Below, piece after piece: positions 25,707-33,686 of a stretch of DNA of 33,795 nt. Below the pieces are notes generated by a model. It made no database searches. It worked only from the letters and a program-made list of their open reading frames with translations, and was not told the origin of the DNA. The position numbers and the translations under genes were made by a program. This stretch comes from Planctomyces sp. (GTDB lineage: Bacteria > Planctomycetota > Planctomycetia > Planctomycetales > Planctomycetaceae), in assembly GCA_005778225.1 (NCBI GenBank), contig SXPC01000072.1, forward strand, positions 1-33,795, in the 5' to 3' direction. The first letter of the stretch is position 1. The number at the start of each line of letters is the position of its first letter.

Positions 25707-26401
25707 CAGCCCTTCCCAATCCACAACGTGATCCGTCCAACAAAGCCGACGGCCCTTATCGCAGTCCGCTCGCCCGCCCGAAACTTGTGGACCTGAACCC
25801 AGCGGCCTGGATCAGGCCCAAAGACACGTCCTCGTCGACGACACCAGCGTCAGCAGCATCGGCATCAAAGGCGATGATCGACGAGTTTGACAGCTTCGAC
25901 GGGCCGCGTCGATCTCCGTGGCGTCAGAGGTGGGTCGATACCGAGCGAGGCTGGACACAGAGCTTTCGTTCGGAGAGTTCGTTCTTTGTTCATTTCTTTA
26001 TCGCCAGTCTGGTCATCTGCAGTGCGTTCGTCGTCGGCGTCACGTTCTTTGAGTGGGCTGTGATGATCGTCTGCTTTGCGATGGTCATGTCAGCCGAGAT
26101 GTTTCAGTGCGCGTTGCTGCGTATCGCGAAAGCTTTGCCGAATACGCCTGTGGAAGCAGTGATCGATTCGTCGGATTCGAGCCATGACATTCTCCAGCTT
26201 CCGAGTGTTGCGTCCTCGCAGGCGAATTCTGACGTTCGCATACCGACAGGCGATCCTCTGCCGACAGAACTGACCCGCATTGGCACCGCCGCCGTGATGA
26301 CTGCCACGATTGGCAGCTGTTTAGCGATTGCCTGCGTGTTTGCGTCGCATTTATGGAACTGGTTCAAGCAGGAAGGCATGGTCGACTTCGTCGGACAGTG
26401 A
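25703..26401 (+). CDS. DgkA-like membrane protein with missing catalytic residues
   Basis: A 232-residue protein overlapping the lptD-like stop codon (ATGA). About 80 Ser/Ala/Pro-rich residues precede a DgkA-like module: amphipathic ERGWTQSFRSESSFFVHF, two membrane helices (FIASLVICSAFVVGVTF; WAVMIVCFAMVMSAEMF), an insert of about 45 polar residues, and a last helix (GTAAVMTATIGSCLAIACVF). Compared with E. coli diacylglycerol kinase, the Glu in the first segment and the Glu of AEMF are kept. The catalytic Glu of NSAIE is replaced by Leu (QCALL), and the Asp before GSAAV is replaced by Arg (TRIGTAAV). The usual family length is about 120 residues. It may bind a lipid without phosphorylating it, or use other residues. 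Coupling with LptD suggests an envelope lipid role. Confidence 0.65.
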   Translation: MTALPNPQRDPSNKADGPYRSPLARPKLVDLNPAAWIRPKDTSSSTTPASAASASKAMIDEFDSFDGPRRSPWRQRWVDTERGWTQSFRSESSFFVHFFIASLVICSAFVVGVTFFEWAVMIVCFAMVMSAEMFQCALLRIAKALPNTPVEAVIDSSDSSHDILQLPSVASSQANSDVRIPTGDPLPTELTRIGTAAVMTATIGSCLAIACVFASHLWNWFKQEGMVDFVGQ

Positions 26402-26452
26402 CCTGGATTCTTGTATGAATCGCAGCTTAAACCAGCGCGGTCACAAAAAGTC

Positions 26453-26542
26453 GTGCCATGCTCACAGCTTTGGGTGAGCATGCGGCTGCGTTTGACGTTG
26501 GAGCGTTCAGAACATGCTTGCCCAAAGCTGCAAGCATGGCAC
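26453..26542. repeat. Paired-hairpin REP-like element with compensatory changes
   Basis: Left hairpin CATGCTCAC (26457-26465), loop AGCTTTGG, GTGAGCATG (26474-26482). Right hairpin CATGCTTGC (26513-26521), loop CCAAAGCT, GCAAGCATG (26530-26538). The two are reverse complements of each other apart from two stem pairs, and those changes keep both stems fully paired. GTGC and GCAC close the outer ends. A decayed half copy is at 9945-9974. Confidence 0.85.
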
Positions 26543-26563
26543 TTTAAGAAGAGACAAACGTCA

Positions 26564-27298
26564 TCAGCGTCGTCGTATTGGTCGCTTCAGAATTTCGCTG
26601 ACGATGATGGCCTGTCGGACGGTTTGAGGATTGCGTAGCATCGCCATGACGGGGACTGTTTTGTTTTTCCCGCCCGCTCGCTGGTCCTGGAATAAGCCGG
26701 CGGCTTTGGTGAGTTCTTCGGGGGAAAGTTGCGCTCGCAGGCTGCTGGCGGCGTCTTCGTGAGGCTGGCCCTGCAGGCGTCGATTGATGTACTCCTGCAT
26801 CGGAGCCGTGACGTTTGGCTTGAGATGCTGGTCTCGAACGGATTCCCCGACGGTACTGGCAGCCAGGTGTTTGTTCGCGAGGTCGTCGGCGCGATTGTTA
26901 AAATTCGAGACGTTCGACGAGGAGGGGGTGTACGTTGACCGGGTCGGCTGCGGCGGCTTCTTCTTGGGCTGCTGGGCTTTCTTCGGGCCGCGTCGAGGCT
27001 GGTCAGGTTTTCTCTGCTGGGCGATGATCGGCGGACGTTCAACGGGCTGTTGTTGCACGAACGGCGGGGGTTGTTCGACAGGAGCGGGGGGCTTTTGCTG
27101 AGGAGCGGGCTTGATACCGACATCCTGCAGGAAGCGTTCGATCTCTGCTTTCAGCTTCTCATCAGCGGGAGCAGCTGGTTGTGGACCTCGCGCAGGCTGG
27201 CCTTTGACGGGGGGTTGTTGCTTGGCTTTTCCGAGGTTCCCAATCCAGCCAATGAACCAGATAATAAAGAAAACTGCCAGAACGATCAGCTGGTCCAT
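26564..27298 (-). CDS. Membrane-anchored Pro/Gln-rich hypothetical protein downstream of floA
   Basis: A 244-residue protein with a single N-terminal transmembrane helix (LIVLAVFFIIWFIGWIG), an early helical segment (DEKLKAEIERFLQDVGI, residues about 47-63), a long disordered Pro/Gln/Lys-rich linker (residues about 64-125) and a C-terminal helical domain of about 100 residues (SLRAQLSPEELTKAAGLFQDQ; NPQTVRQAIIVSEILKRPI). I do not recognise a family. It follows floA on the same strand after 101 bases that contain a perfect 10-base hairpin, so it may be a partly separated last gene of the nfeD-floA cluster. A scaffold or adaptor role at the membrane is conceivable but not shown. Confidence 0.7.
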   Translation of the reverse strand: MDQLIVLAVFFIIWFIGWIGNLGKAKQQPPVKGQPARGPQPAAPADEKLKAEIERFLQDVGIKPAPQQKPPAPVEQPPPFVQQQPVERPPIIAQQRKPDQPRRGPKKAQQPKKKPPQPTRSTYTPSSSNVSNFNNRADDLANKHLAASTVGESVRDQHLKPNVTAPMQEYINRRLQGQPHEDAASSLRAQLSPEELTKAAGLFQDQRAGGKNKTVPVMAMLRNPQTVRQAIIVSEILKRPIRRR

Positions 27299-27358
27299 AA
27301 CTCGTCTTTCTGGCTTGCTCGATGAACTTGAGACAAAAAATAGTCTGCACGCTGTTTA

Positions 27359-27387
27359 CTGGGGTCAGCTACCAAACCTGACCCCAG
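27359..27387. repeat. CTGGGGTCAG hairpin repeat, copy 1
   Basis: CTGGGGTCAG (27359-27368) pairs perfectly with CTGACCCCAG (27378-27387) across a 9-base loop. A related copy in the other orientation is at 33271-33297. It lies 12 bases beyond the floA stop codon and may slow or end transcription, although it lacks a T tract. Confidence 0.75.
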
Positions 27388-27399
27388 CCACCCTTGGGA

Positions 27400-28485
27400 T
27401 TATCGTCCCAGGGCACCGCCATCATCGGACTGCCCTGAGATTGACATTCTCATCTTGGTATCGGCTTGCAGGTTCTTCAGTTCGTAATAATCGACGACGC
27501 CCAGACGCTGTTCGCGGAAGGCTTGAGAAATCGCGACCGGGACTTCTGCTTCGGCGAGGACGACTTTGGCCTGGTTTTCCTGAGTCTTGGCGACCATTTC
27601 CTGCTCGCGGGCCTGATAGTCAGCTCGAGCCTGTTCTGCTTTCGCCTGGGCGACTCGCATGTCGGCCTCGGCCTGATCTGCCTGGAGTCGGGCGCCGATG
27701 TTGTCGCCGACGTCGATATCTGCGATGTCGATCGAGACGATCTCGAATGCGGTCTGTGCTTCGAGACCCTGGTTGAGCACGGTTTGAGAAATCCGATCAG
27801 GATTCTCGAGAACGATTTTATAAGAAGCGGTTGAGCCGATGGCCTGGACGATCCCCTGGCCGACGCGGGCGATGATCGTTTCTTCGGTGGCTCCCCCGAT
27901 GAGTTGTTGCAGGTTGGTTCGTACGGTGACGCGAGCACGGGCTTTCAACTGAATGCCGTCGCCAGCGACTGCATCGAGTGTGCCTGCGGACTTAGCCGGG
28001 TCTGGACAGTCGATGACTTTGGGATAAACGCTGGTACGAACGGCTTCGAGAATGTCACGACCAGCGAGGTCAATCGCCTGAGCGGTCTGCCAGTCGAGAT
28101 CGATATTGGCGCGGTGAGCTGCGATCAGTGCGCGGATGACGTTCGGGACGTTGCCGCCGGCGAGGTAGTGAGCTTCGAGGGCGCGGGTGGAGATGTTATA
28201 GGACTTTGTCAGACCCGCCTGGACGGCCATCATCTTGGCTCGCACGATGACGGTTGGGTTCACTTTCCGGATGGTCATCATGATGATGTTAGCCAGTCCG
28301 ATGCCTGCACCGGTCGTGATACTCTGGATCCACAACCCGATGTAGCGGAAGAAAAAGCCAATGAAGACCAGGAGCACGATCAGAATGATGATCGCGATGA
28401 AGAACGCGAAGATCCATGTCTCCTGACCAGCATTTTCAAGCTGAGCGATCAGTGGCAGATTTATCAGGGAAGCGAGTGACGTCAT
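27400..28485 (-). CDS. floA: Flotillin-like protein FloA
   Basis: A 361-residue membrane-microdomain scaffold. An N-terminal hydrophobic hairpin ([23 protein letters not shown]) inserts in the membrane. The FloA core follows ([61 protein letters not shown]), then a coiled-coil tail rich in Ala/Glu/Gln ([20 protein letters not shown]) and an [11 protein letters not shown] motif typical of the family. Length fits the usual 330-360 residues. FloA organises lipid microdomains and the proteins that gather there. In Bacillus and many other bacteria it is encoded beside an NfeD-type membrane protein, as here (nfeD lies 194 bases upstream). Start at ATG 28485, preceded by GAGAG. Confidence 0.95.
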   Translation of the reverse strand: MTSLASLINLPLIAQLENAGQETWIFAFFIAIIILIVLLVFIGFFFRYIGLWIQSITTGAGIGLANIIMMTIRKVNPTVIVRAKMMAVQAGLTKSYNISTRALEAHYLAGGNVPNVIRALIAAHRANIDLDWQTAQAIDLAGRDILEAVRTSVYPKVIDCPDPAKSAGTLDAVAGDGIQLKARARVTVRTNLQQLIGGATEETIIARVGQGIVQAIGSTASYKIVLENPDRISQTVLNQGLEAQTAFEIVSIDIADIDVGDNIGARLQADQAEADMRVAQAKAEQARADYQAREQEMVAKTQENQAKVVLAEAEVPVAISQAFREQRLGVVDYYELKNLQADTKMRMSISGQSDDGGALGR

Positions 28486-28679
28486 TGGTGTCTCTCAAAC
28501 TGGTCTATTTCAACGAGCAACAAGTCAACTGGCAGAAATGCACAGACAGGTGTTCAACATAGTGTAACGTGCAGTCAAGGCCACGCCAACATATCCACGA
28601 ACGCAGACGACTGGCAACCGGATCACGGGTTCTTTTCAAAAGTCGAGACGACCAGACGAACCGCCTGCCACGCCGGAAT

Positions 28680-29303
28680 TTACGGCTTGAAATCGAGGTC
28701 CAATGACGGCGGAGGCAGCATGTCCGCCTCGTTTTTCTCTTCGACCAGAAGATCGGGATCTTCCCGGCCTGCCTCGACGACGAGTGGCTCCGGTTTGCGA
28801 TCCGCCTCCTGCATGGGTCTGACAACCAGTCTGATTCCTGTCACCCGCTCGACGATGACGGGCGTGTTCGCATCGATCCACAACGTCTCTGTCAGCGCGT
28901 GATACCGGATGCCATTGACGGTCACCATTCCACCGGGCGAGAGTTGCGAGACGGCCAGACCTGCGTGGCCAATGAGTTTTTCGAGGTTGTGCTGCTCGTT
29001 TTGAAACGGCGTGACTTCCTCCAGCGAGGGAGCTTCCTGAATGATGCGTCGCCCAAACCTGGTGCGAGGCAGCAGGTACATTGCGTAAATGATGGTTCCC
29101 GGGACGATCACCAGCAGCGACATCAGGTAGGCGATGAAGAGATGCGGGTGAGTCATCCACCAGGCTTTGTAGGCGTAATAAATGGAAGCCGCCAGAACGC
29201 CTGCCATCGTCACCGTCAGCGTACCGCCCGATGGGACAAAGACTTCAGCGACGAGAATCAGCATCGCGATGACAAGCAGTATCAGAGCCGTCAGGCCGTT
29301 CAT
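28680..29303 (-). CDS. nfeD: NfeD-family membrane protein, FloA partner
   Basis: A 207-residue protein from ATG 29303 (MNGLTALIL), chosen because a GAGG Shine-Dalgarno lies 6 bases upstream; the frame stays open to 29357. Two hydrophobic regions (LTALILLVIAMLILVAEVFV and IAYLMSLLVIVPGTIIYAMY) precede a soluble OB-fold-like domain (LIGHAGLAVSQLSPGGMVTV, ending RVTGIRLVVRP) that marks short NfeD proteins. The acidic tail is poorly conserved. NfeD proteins are the usual partners of flotillins and stomatins and help form or regulate membrane microdomains. floA lies next on the same strand. Confidence 0.88.
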   Translation of the reverse strand: MNGLTALILLVIAMLILVAEVFVPSGGTLTVTMAGVLAASIYYAYKAWWMTHPHLFIAYLMSLLVIVPGTIIYAMYLLPRTRFGRRIIQEAPSLEEVTPFQNEQHNLEKLIGHAGLAVSQLSPGGMVTVNGIRYHALTETLWIDANTPVIVERVTGIRLVVRPMQEADRKPEPLVVEAGREDPDLLVEEKNEADMLPPPSLDLDFKP

Positions 29304-29378
29304 GTCCAGCCTCGTTTCACGCTCTGTGGCATCGCGTTCCGTTGTCCTTCCAATCAAAACCCAAAAACCGGCTGGACG

Positions 29379-29678
29379 TCAACCATTGATCATTTTCGAC
29401 AGCTCTTCGTCGACCGAGACCAGCAGGCGGGAGAGCTGATTATAGATGTCTTCGGTGAATCGTTCACTGGCGATGACTTGAGAGGCGGTGTCGCGGATGG
29501 TCCGGTCGGTGATGCCGGTTTCTTCCTCGCCATTGCGACCTTTTCTGGCCAGACGCGAAAGTTCACGGGTCTTCGAGAGGAAGCCGTGTTCGATGTGCTC
29601 GTTGAGTTCCCGCGACAGGCGATCGATCTCGGTCAGCTTGTCACGCAAAGTCATGTGTTGAAATGTATCTGCCACCAT
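29379..29678 (-). CDS. Small helical hypothetical protein upstream of nfeD
   Basis: A 99-residue, all-helical, charged protein with a heptad-like first half (LRDKLTEIDRLSRELNEHIEHGF) that could form a coiled coil. No membrane segment or known motif is visible. ATG 29678 is preceded by GGTGAG at a good distance. It lies 75 bases upstream of nfeD on the same strand, so it may open the nfeD-floA operon. Function unknown. Confidence 0.65.
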   Translation of the reverse strand: MVADTFQHMTLRDKLTEIDRLSRELNEHIEHGFLSKTRELSRLARKGRNGEEETGITDRTIRDTASQVIASERFTEDIYNQLSRLLVSVDEELSKMING

Positions 29679-29933
29679 AGCTCACCATCATGAGGGATCC
29701 AGAGTTGCATTCACAAACACCATTTAACCGCCCGCGAGGTGTACGCGTCAACCAGAACCCGGGAAAACGGGAAGTTTCGCGACAGAGGGGACCTGGTAAA
29801 CACTTTGCGAGAGAACAAATCGACGAAGCCATCAGCGGGGATTGATCTCTGGGGATCAACATTGCCACCACTCTATGATGGGAACGTGAAATTCGGAATT
29901 GCTTCGCGGTCACCCGGCTTGTAACGTGATCTC

Positions 29934-30716
29934 ATGCGGATTCTTGTTCTGGCCGATATCCATGGAAACTGGCCGGCACTTCGGGCCATCGTCGAACGCG
30001 AGCGTTTCGATGTGTGCCTGTGCGCGGGTGATCTAGTCGACTATCTGACCGATCCTGCTCCCTGCATGAAGTGGTTCGCGGAGAACGTCCAGTACGCTGT
30101 GCGAGGCAACCATGATCATGCGGTTGCCCAGCGGATTCTTCCCAGCTCGCTGCACGGCTTTCGTAAGCTCGCCTACATTACGCGCCCCATCAACTGGAAG
30201 GCCCTCAACACGCTTCAACTGAAGCTCCTGGGACGCTTGCCGACCACCCAGCAGATCAACGTCGATGGCCTGTCGACGTACATGGTCCACGCCACCCCCA
30301 AGGACTCGATGGACGAATACCTTGGCCCTGATGCAGAGGCCTGGACCAAACGCATGGAAGGGATCTCTGCCAACCTCGCGATCGTCGGCCACACCCACAT
30401 GCCGTTCGTCCTCGACCTCGGCCACATGACGATCCTCAACCCTGGCAGCGTCGGCCAGCCTCGCGATGGAAACCCGGACGCGGCGTACGCGATCATTGAA
30501 GATGGCAAGATCGAACTTCATCGCGTCTCGTATCCTATCGACGAGACACTCCAACAAATGCGCGACGTCGGCATCCCTGCCTGGGCGATCGACATCACCG
30601 CTACGGTCCTGAGAACTGGCGGGCAGGTGACTAAAGACGAGATGCTGAAATATGGCCCGAATGACATCTCGGAGATCGAGACAACAATTTTTGCACCGCT
30701 GGAACCTGAAACATAA
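29934..30716 (+). CDS. Calcineurin-like metallophosphoesterase (YfcE/MJ0936-type)
   Basis: A 260-residue phosphoesterase with all five metal-binding motifs: D-x-H (ADIHGNW, residues 7-13), GDLVD, GNHDH, a His in the VHATPKD strand and GHTHMPF. The following LNPGSVGQPRDGNPDAAYAI is typical of the YfcE/MJ0936 phosphodiesterase group. These enzymes use two metal ions to cleave phosphodiesters; natural substrates are mostly unknown. The last 60 residues (ATVLRTGGQVTKDEML) form an added C-terminal piece. Start at ATG 29934; the 255 bases between it and the divergent gene at 29678 hold no other gene. Confidence 0.92.
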   Translation: MRILVLADIHGNWPALRAIVERERFDVCLCAGDLVDYLTDPAPCMKWFAENVQYAVRGNHDHAVAQRILPSSLHGFRKLAYITRPINWKALNTLQLKLLGRLPTTQQINVDGLSTYMVHATPKDSMDEYLGPDAEAWTKRMEGISANLAIVGHTHMPFVLDLGHMTILNPGSVGQPRDGNPDAAYAIIEDGKIELHRVSYPIDETLQQMRDVGIPAWAIDITATVLRTGGQVTKDEMLKYGPNDISEIETTIFAPLEPET

Positions 30717-30722
30717 TTCCGG

Positions 30723-30801
30723 TGTGCCACGGCCGTGCCGGCCGTGAAGCTGCGCATGGACGCGTCATCGACTCCGTCATGGCTGACACAGCCGTGGCAT
30801 A
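30723..30801. repeat. Paired-hairpin repeat of the GCCACGGC type
   Basis: Left hairpin CACGGCC-GTGCC-GGCCGTG (30728-30746) and right hairpin CATGGCTG-ACA-CAGCCGTG (30778-30796, one G-T pair). The outer ends GTGTGCCAC and GTGGCATAC are near-perfect reverse complements. The layout matches the element at 26453-26542 although the sequence differs. It separates the 3' ends of the phosphoesterase and the small secreted protein gene. Confidence 0.75.
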
Positions 30802-30811
30802 CTTCTCGTTA

Positions 30812-31033
30812 TTAACGCCAGCGACGAAAGACTCTTCGCGGTGTCGTCATGGACTTGTAAACGCCGGTGTTGCCTCGGTGTTGTTTCTGCCACTGCATCG
30901 AGCCGTAGTTCACGCCGCTGACGTTGAACGAGCGATACGGGTTATTGCGGCTGATGACCTGAGCGTCCGCAGACCGTCCGGAAACGAGCAGCGTGGCGGC
31001 GGCAATGACTAGACCCAAAATGAGTGAGCGCAT
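30812..31033 (-). CDS. Small secreted protein
   Basis: A 73-residue precursor from ATG 31033, with GGGAG about 8 bases upstream. The signal peptide (SLILGLVIAAATLLVSGRSADA) should be cut before QVISRNNPY, leaving a mature peptide of about 48 residues that is basic and aromatic (YRSFNVSGVNYGSMQWQKQH, ending RRVFRRWR). There are no Cys residues. No known family is recognised; a role at the cell surface is inferred only from export. The frame is open to 31069, but the start with the ribosome binding site is preferred. Confidence 0.7.
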   Translation of the reverse strand: MRSLILGLVIAAATLLVSGRSADAQVISRNNPYRSFNVSGVNYGSMQWQKQHRGNTGVYKSMTTPRRVFRRWR

Positions 31034-31145
31034 GGAAATTCTCCCTGAGAGATGTGAATGACTGAGCACACATCCATATTACGCACCAGGGTGCGTTGTG
31101 AGTCAGACGGTTTACCGCATTCCATTGTCTCAAGGCGCAAAGAAA

Positions 31146-31171
31146 GCCGCGGTGTTACGAAACACCGCGGC
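31146..31171 (-). terminator. Terminator of the phosphofructokinase gene
   Basis: GCCGCGGTGTT (31146-31156) and AACACCGCGGC (31161-31171) form a perfect 11-base stem with an ACGA loop. On the minus strand a TTTCTTT run follows, 61 bases beyond the pfp stop codon. Confidence 0.88.
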
Positions 31172-31231
31172 CTTCTTGATCTTACATAACCGTTTCAAGA
31201 CAGGGGATTGACATCCCCCGCTCGCCTCTGA

Positions 31232-32257
31232 TTAGCGAATAAACTCGCTGGCTTCTTCGAAGAAGGAGTCTTCGAGTTCGCGCATCTTGTTGACGGCGTC
31301 TTTCAGGTCGACGGGGACGATCTGTGTTCCACGCAGGGCGACCATCTTGCCGAAGTTCTTTTCGAGGACGAGGTGTCCGGCGTGGACACCCAGTCTCGTA
31401 CCCAGGACGCGGTCGAAAGCTGAGGGAGTACCGCCGCGTTGCAGGTGGCCCAGGATGACCGAGCGGGTTTCGATTTTGGTCTTGTCCTGAATGTATTTGG
31501 CGAGGACTTCGCCGACGCCGCCGAGTTTGACGTGGCCGAAGTCATCGAGTTCACCCGAAGAAGTGACCATGCCGCCTTTGAGCTTCGCGCCTTCCGAGGC
31601 AACAACGATGCCGTACTTCTTGCCGCCGGCGCGACGCTTGGCGAGGACATCGCACATCTCGTCGAGATCGACTTCGCGTTCCGGAACCAGGAAATAATCG
31701 GCGGCTGAGGCGATCGCCGAATAGCAGGTGATCCAGCCAGCGTGGCGTCCCATGACTTCGACGACGATGACGCGTCGGTGAGACTCTGCCGTTGTTCGCA
31801 GGCGGTCGATGGCTTCGGTGACGATGTTCACGCAGGTATCGAACCCAAAGGTCTGATCGGTGGCAGAGAGGTCATTATCGATCGTCTTGGGGCAACCGAT
31901 GGTGGCCAGGCCACGCTCGTAATACAGCTTGCTGGCAACGCCGAGGGTGTCATCGCCGCCGATGGCGACGAGGGCATCCAGGCCGAGCTTCTTGAAGGTA
32001 TCGCAGACGGCATCGACTTGTTTTTCGTCTTTGAACGGGTTGGTTCGAGACGAGCCGAGGATTGTACCGCCGAGGCCGACGATGTTGTCGGTGTTGTCGA
32101 TGGTCAGTGGAGTGGTGTTGCCCTGAATCGCGCCGCGCCAGCCTTCGAGCAGTCCGAGGACTTCACCGCCGTTGTTGCAGATGACTCGAGTGACGCCACG
32201 GATGACTGCGTTGAGACCGGGGCAATCGCCGCCGCCGGTGAGGATGCCGACTTTCAT
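31232..32257 (-). CDS. pfp: 6-phosphofructokinase, pyrophosphate-type by signature
   Basis: A 341-residue phosphofructokinase that catalyses the committed step of glycolysis on fructose 6-phosphate. The N-terminal phosphate loop [11 protein letters not shown] is present. The two residues that decide the phosphoryl donor are Asp103 (GGDDT, 100-104) and Lys124 (PKTIDND, 123-129). ATP enzymes have Gly at both places, and Asp plus Lys marks pyrophosphate-dependent enzymes, which work reversibly. The substrate loop [11 protein letters not shown] and the late [13 protein letters not shown] are also present. Length fits the short single-subunit group (sometimes called group III). Start at ATG 32257. 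The 320 bases upstream contain a large inverted repeat rather than a gene. Confidence 0.9.
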   Translation of the reverse strand: MKVGILTGGGDCPGLNAVIRGVTRVICNNGGEVLGLLEGWRGAIQGNTTPLTIDNTDNIVGLGGTILGSSRTNPFKDEKQVDAVCDTFKKLGLDALVAIGGDDTLGVASKLYYERGLATIGCPKTIDNDLSATDQTFGFDTCVNIVTEAIDRLRTTAESHRRVIVVEVMGRHAGWITCYSAIASAADYFLVPEREVDLDEMCDVLAKRRAGGKKYGIVVASEGAKLKGGMVTSSGELDDFGHVKLGGVGEVLAKYIQDKTKIETRSVILGHLQRGGTPSAFDRVLGTRLGVHAGHLVLEKNFGKMVALRGTQIVPVDLKDAVNKMRELEDSFFEEASEFIR

Positions 32258-32580
32258 GATGCGCTCAGTTCCTTAACTGTGGAATTGGAATTTGAGATTG
32301 CGAGGAGAATGGATGTGTACGACCGTCAAACCCGTAGTGTAGCGGAAATCGATGGTGGTGGAAGCGAATCCGCGAGTTGGGTGAACCACAGTCGTTGCTT
32401 GGAAATCCGAAGAGATTTCACCACAGAGGTCACGGAGGAGCACTGAGGCTCACAGAGATGGAGGCAGCAGCAAACAAAATCGAGGTGGCGGTTGGATGTG
32501 CAAAGCCTAGACAAACCTGCGTTTTCTCTGTGTGGCTCTGTGCTCCCCTGTGTCCTCTGTGGTGAGATCTCTTACTTGTT
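32258..32580. other. Spacer upstream of pfp, mostly inverted repeat
   Basis: No gene is supported here. Bases 32413-32570 are the MITE-like inverted repeat described separately; the left 150 bases must hold the pfp promoter, for which I see no convincing boxes. Confidence 0.6.
32413..32570. repeat. MITE-like inverted repeat with 45-base arms
   Basis: Arms 32413-32457 and 32526-32570 are reverse complements at 38 of 45 positions (core CACCACAGAGG...CACAGAG), with 68 bases between them. No transposase frame lies inside. The CACCACAGAGG word is common at the ends of dispersed bacterial repeats of this kind. Confidence 0.8.
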
Positions 32581-33216
32581 TTAAGTCAATGGCTTAGCGA
32601 TGTGGACTTTCCCCTGCTCAACGCGCAGGCGTCCCTCGACAAATAGTTGGATCGCGTCCGGATAGGCTTCGCATTCGACCTGGAAGACTTTCGCTGCGAC
32701 GTCATCGGGGGTATCGGTGGCCTCGATCGGGACGGTTTTCTGCGAGATAATGGGGCCGTGGTCGTAGTGGTTATCGCAGAAATGGACGGTGCAGCCGGAG
32801 ATTTTGCAGCCGCGGGCAACAACGGCTTCGTGGACATGATGCCCGTAAAACCCATGCCCGGCGAATGCAGGAATTAGTGACGGGTGGATGTTCATGACCC
32901 GCCCTGTGAAGTCGTCCGGGACGTGAATCAGGCTTAAAAAACCTGCCAGCAGGACGAGTTCGATCTGATGTTCCCGACAGGCTGCGAACATGGCTTCCGA
33001 GTAGGCTTCCACACTGCCATGATCTTTGAGTCGCATTAGTCGGACATCGTCGACGCCGTATGCTTTTGCCTTATCAATCCCTTTGCAGGTCTTCGAGGCG
33101 ATGACCAGCGGGATCTCGATGCCGAGCGTTCCTGCTTTGATGTGGTCAAAGAAGTTATCGAGCGTGCGTCCGGAACCGGAGAGCAGGACTGCGGTTTTGA
33201 CAGGCTTTTGAGGCAT
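32581..33216 (-). CDS. purN: Phosphoribosylglycinamide formyltransferase
   Basis: A 211-residue enzyme from ATG 33216 (MPQKPVKTAVLLSGSG); the frame is open upstream to 33318, but the extra residues do not match the family. The substrate loop SGSGRTLDN opens the protein. The catalytic Asn and His stand in NIHPSLIPAFAGHGFYG and the catalytic Asp in VHFCDNHYDHGPII. PurN transfers a formyl group from 10-formyl-tetrahydrofolate to GAR in de novo purine synthesis. Length fits the usual 190-215 residues. In the substrate loop, Arg-Thr replaces the more common Ser/Thr-Asn, a small variation. It stands alone, divergent from trxA. Confidence 0.93.
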   Translation of the reverse strand: MPQKPVKTAVLLSGSGRTLDNFFDHIKAGTLGIEIPLVIASKTCKGIDKAKAYGVDDVRLMRLKDHGSVEAYSEAMFAACREHQIELVLLAGFLSLIHVPDDFTGRVMNIHPSLIPAFAGHGFYGHHVHEAVVARGCKISGCTVHFCDNHYDHGPIISQKTVPIEATDTPDDVAAKVFQVECEAYPDAIQLFVEGRLRVEQGKVHIAKPLT

Positions 33217-33542
33217 GAAAGGTGTTTCTGGTAGGGTCCGCTGACATGATTCAAAACACAGTGAGTGGCTAAGGTCAGGCTTTCTAGCTGACCCCAGTTC
33301 ATTCGCGGTTGGGCGCACATTCTGGTCAGCTAACGAGCCTGCGCCGAGCTACCCGTCGTCAAAGTTTATCGATCTTGCCTCGCAGGCGCTGGAATGGCTT
33401 TCAGGAGGGGAAATTCCGTCTCTGGCGAGAACCTTCCGCGATTCACACGGTCAGACCCTTGTTCGTTGTAAGGCGTAACCGCCTCGGACGACATTCCTTG
33501 TGTCAGCTGCGTCAGCTGGTTTGATGAGCGATCGTGGCCGAA
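33217..33542. other. Spacer between purN and trxA
   Basis: No gene is supported here. It holds a second copy of the CTGGGGTCAG hairpin repeat (33271-33297); the rest has no recognised feature. A 71-residue plus frame at 33309-33524 lacks any recognisable character. Confidence 0.6.
33271..33297. repeat. CTGGGGTCAG hairpin repeat, copy 2
   Basis: The reverse complement of this stretch shares the GGTCAG and TAGCTGACCCCAG words with 27359-27387. Here one stem arm is shortened, leaving a 6-base core stem GGTCAG/CTGACC with the same 9-base loop length. Confidence 0.65.
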
Positions 33543-33570
33543 TTGACACCGATCACCGAGGCGCTATAAT
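33543..33570 (+). promoter_or_regulatory. Perfect-consensus sigma-70 promoter of trxA
   Basis: TTGACA at 33543-33548 and TATAAT at 33565-33570, both exact consensus, with a 16-base spacer. Transcription should begin near 33577, giving a leader of about 110 bases before trxA. Confidence 0.85.
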
Positions 33571-33686
33571 CGAACCCCAACTGACGCACAACGGAACAGT
33601 TTCACCACGGAAGTCTCTTCCTGATCTGGCCTTAACCTAACCGATCTTCGAGACGAAATCCAAGCAGAGTAAATAAGGAGCCGGTC

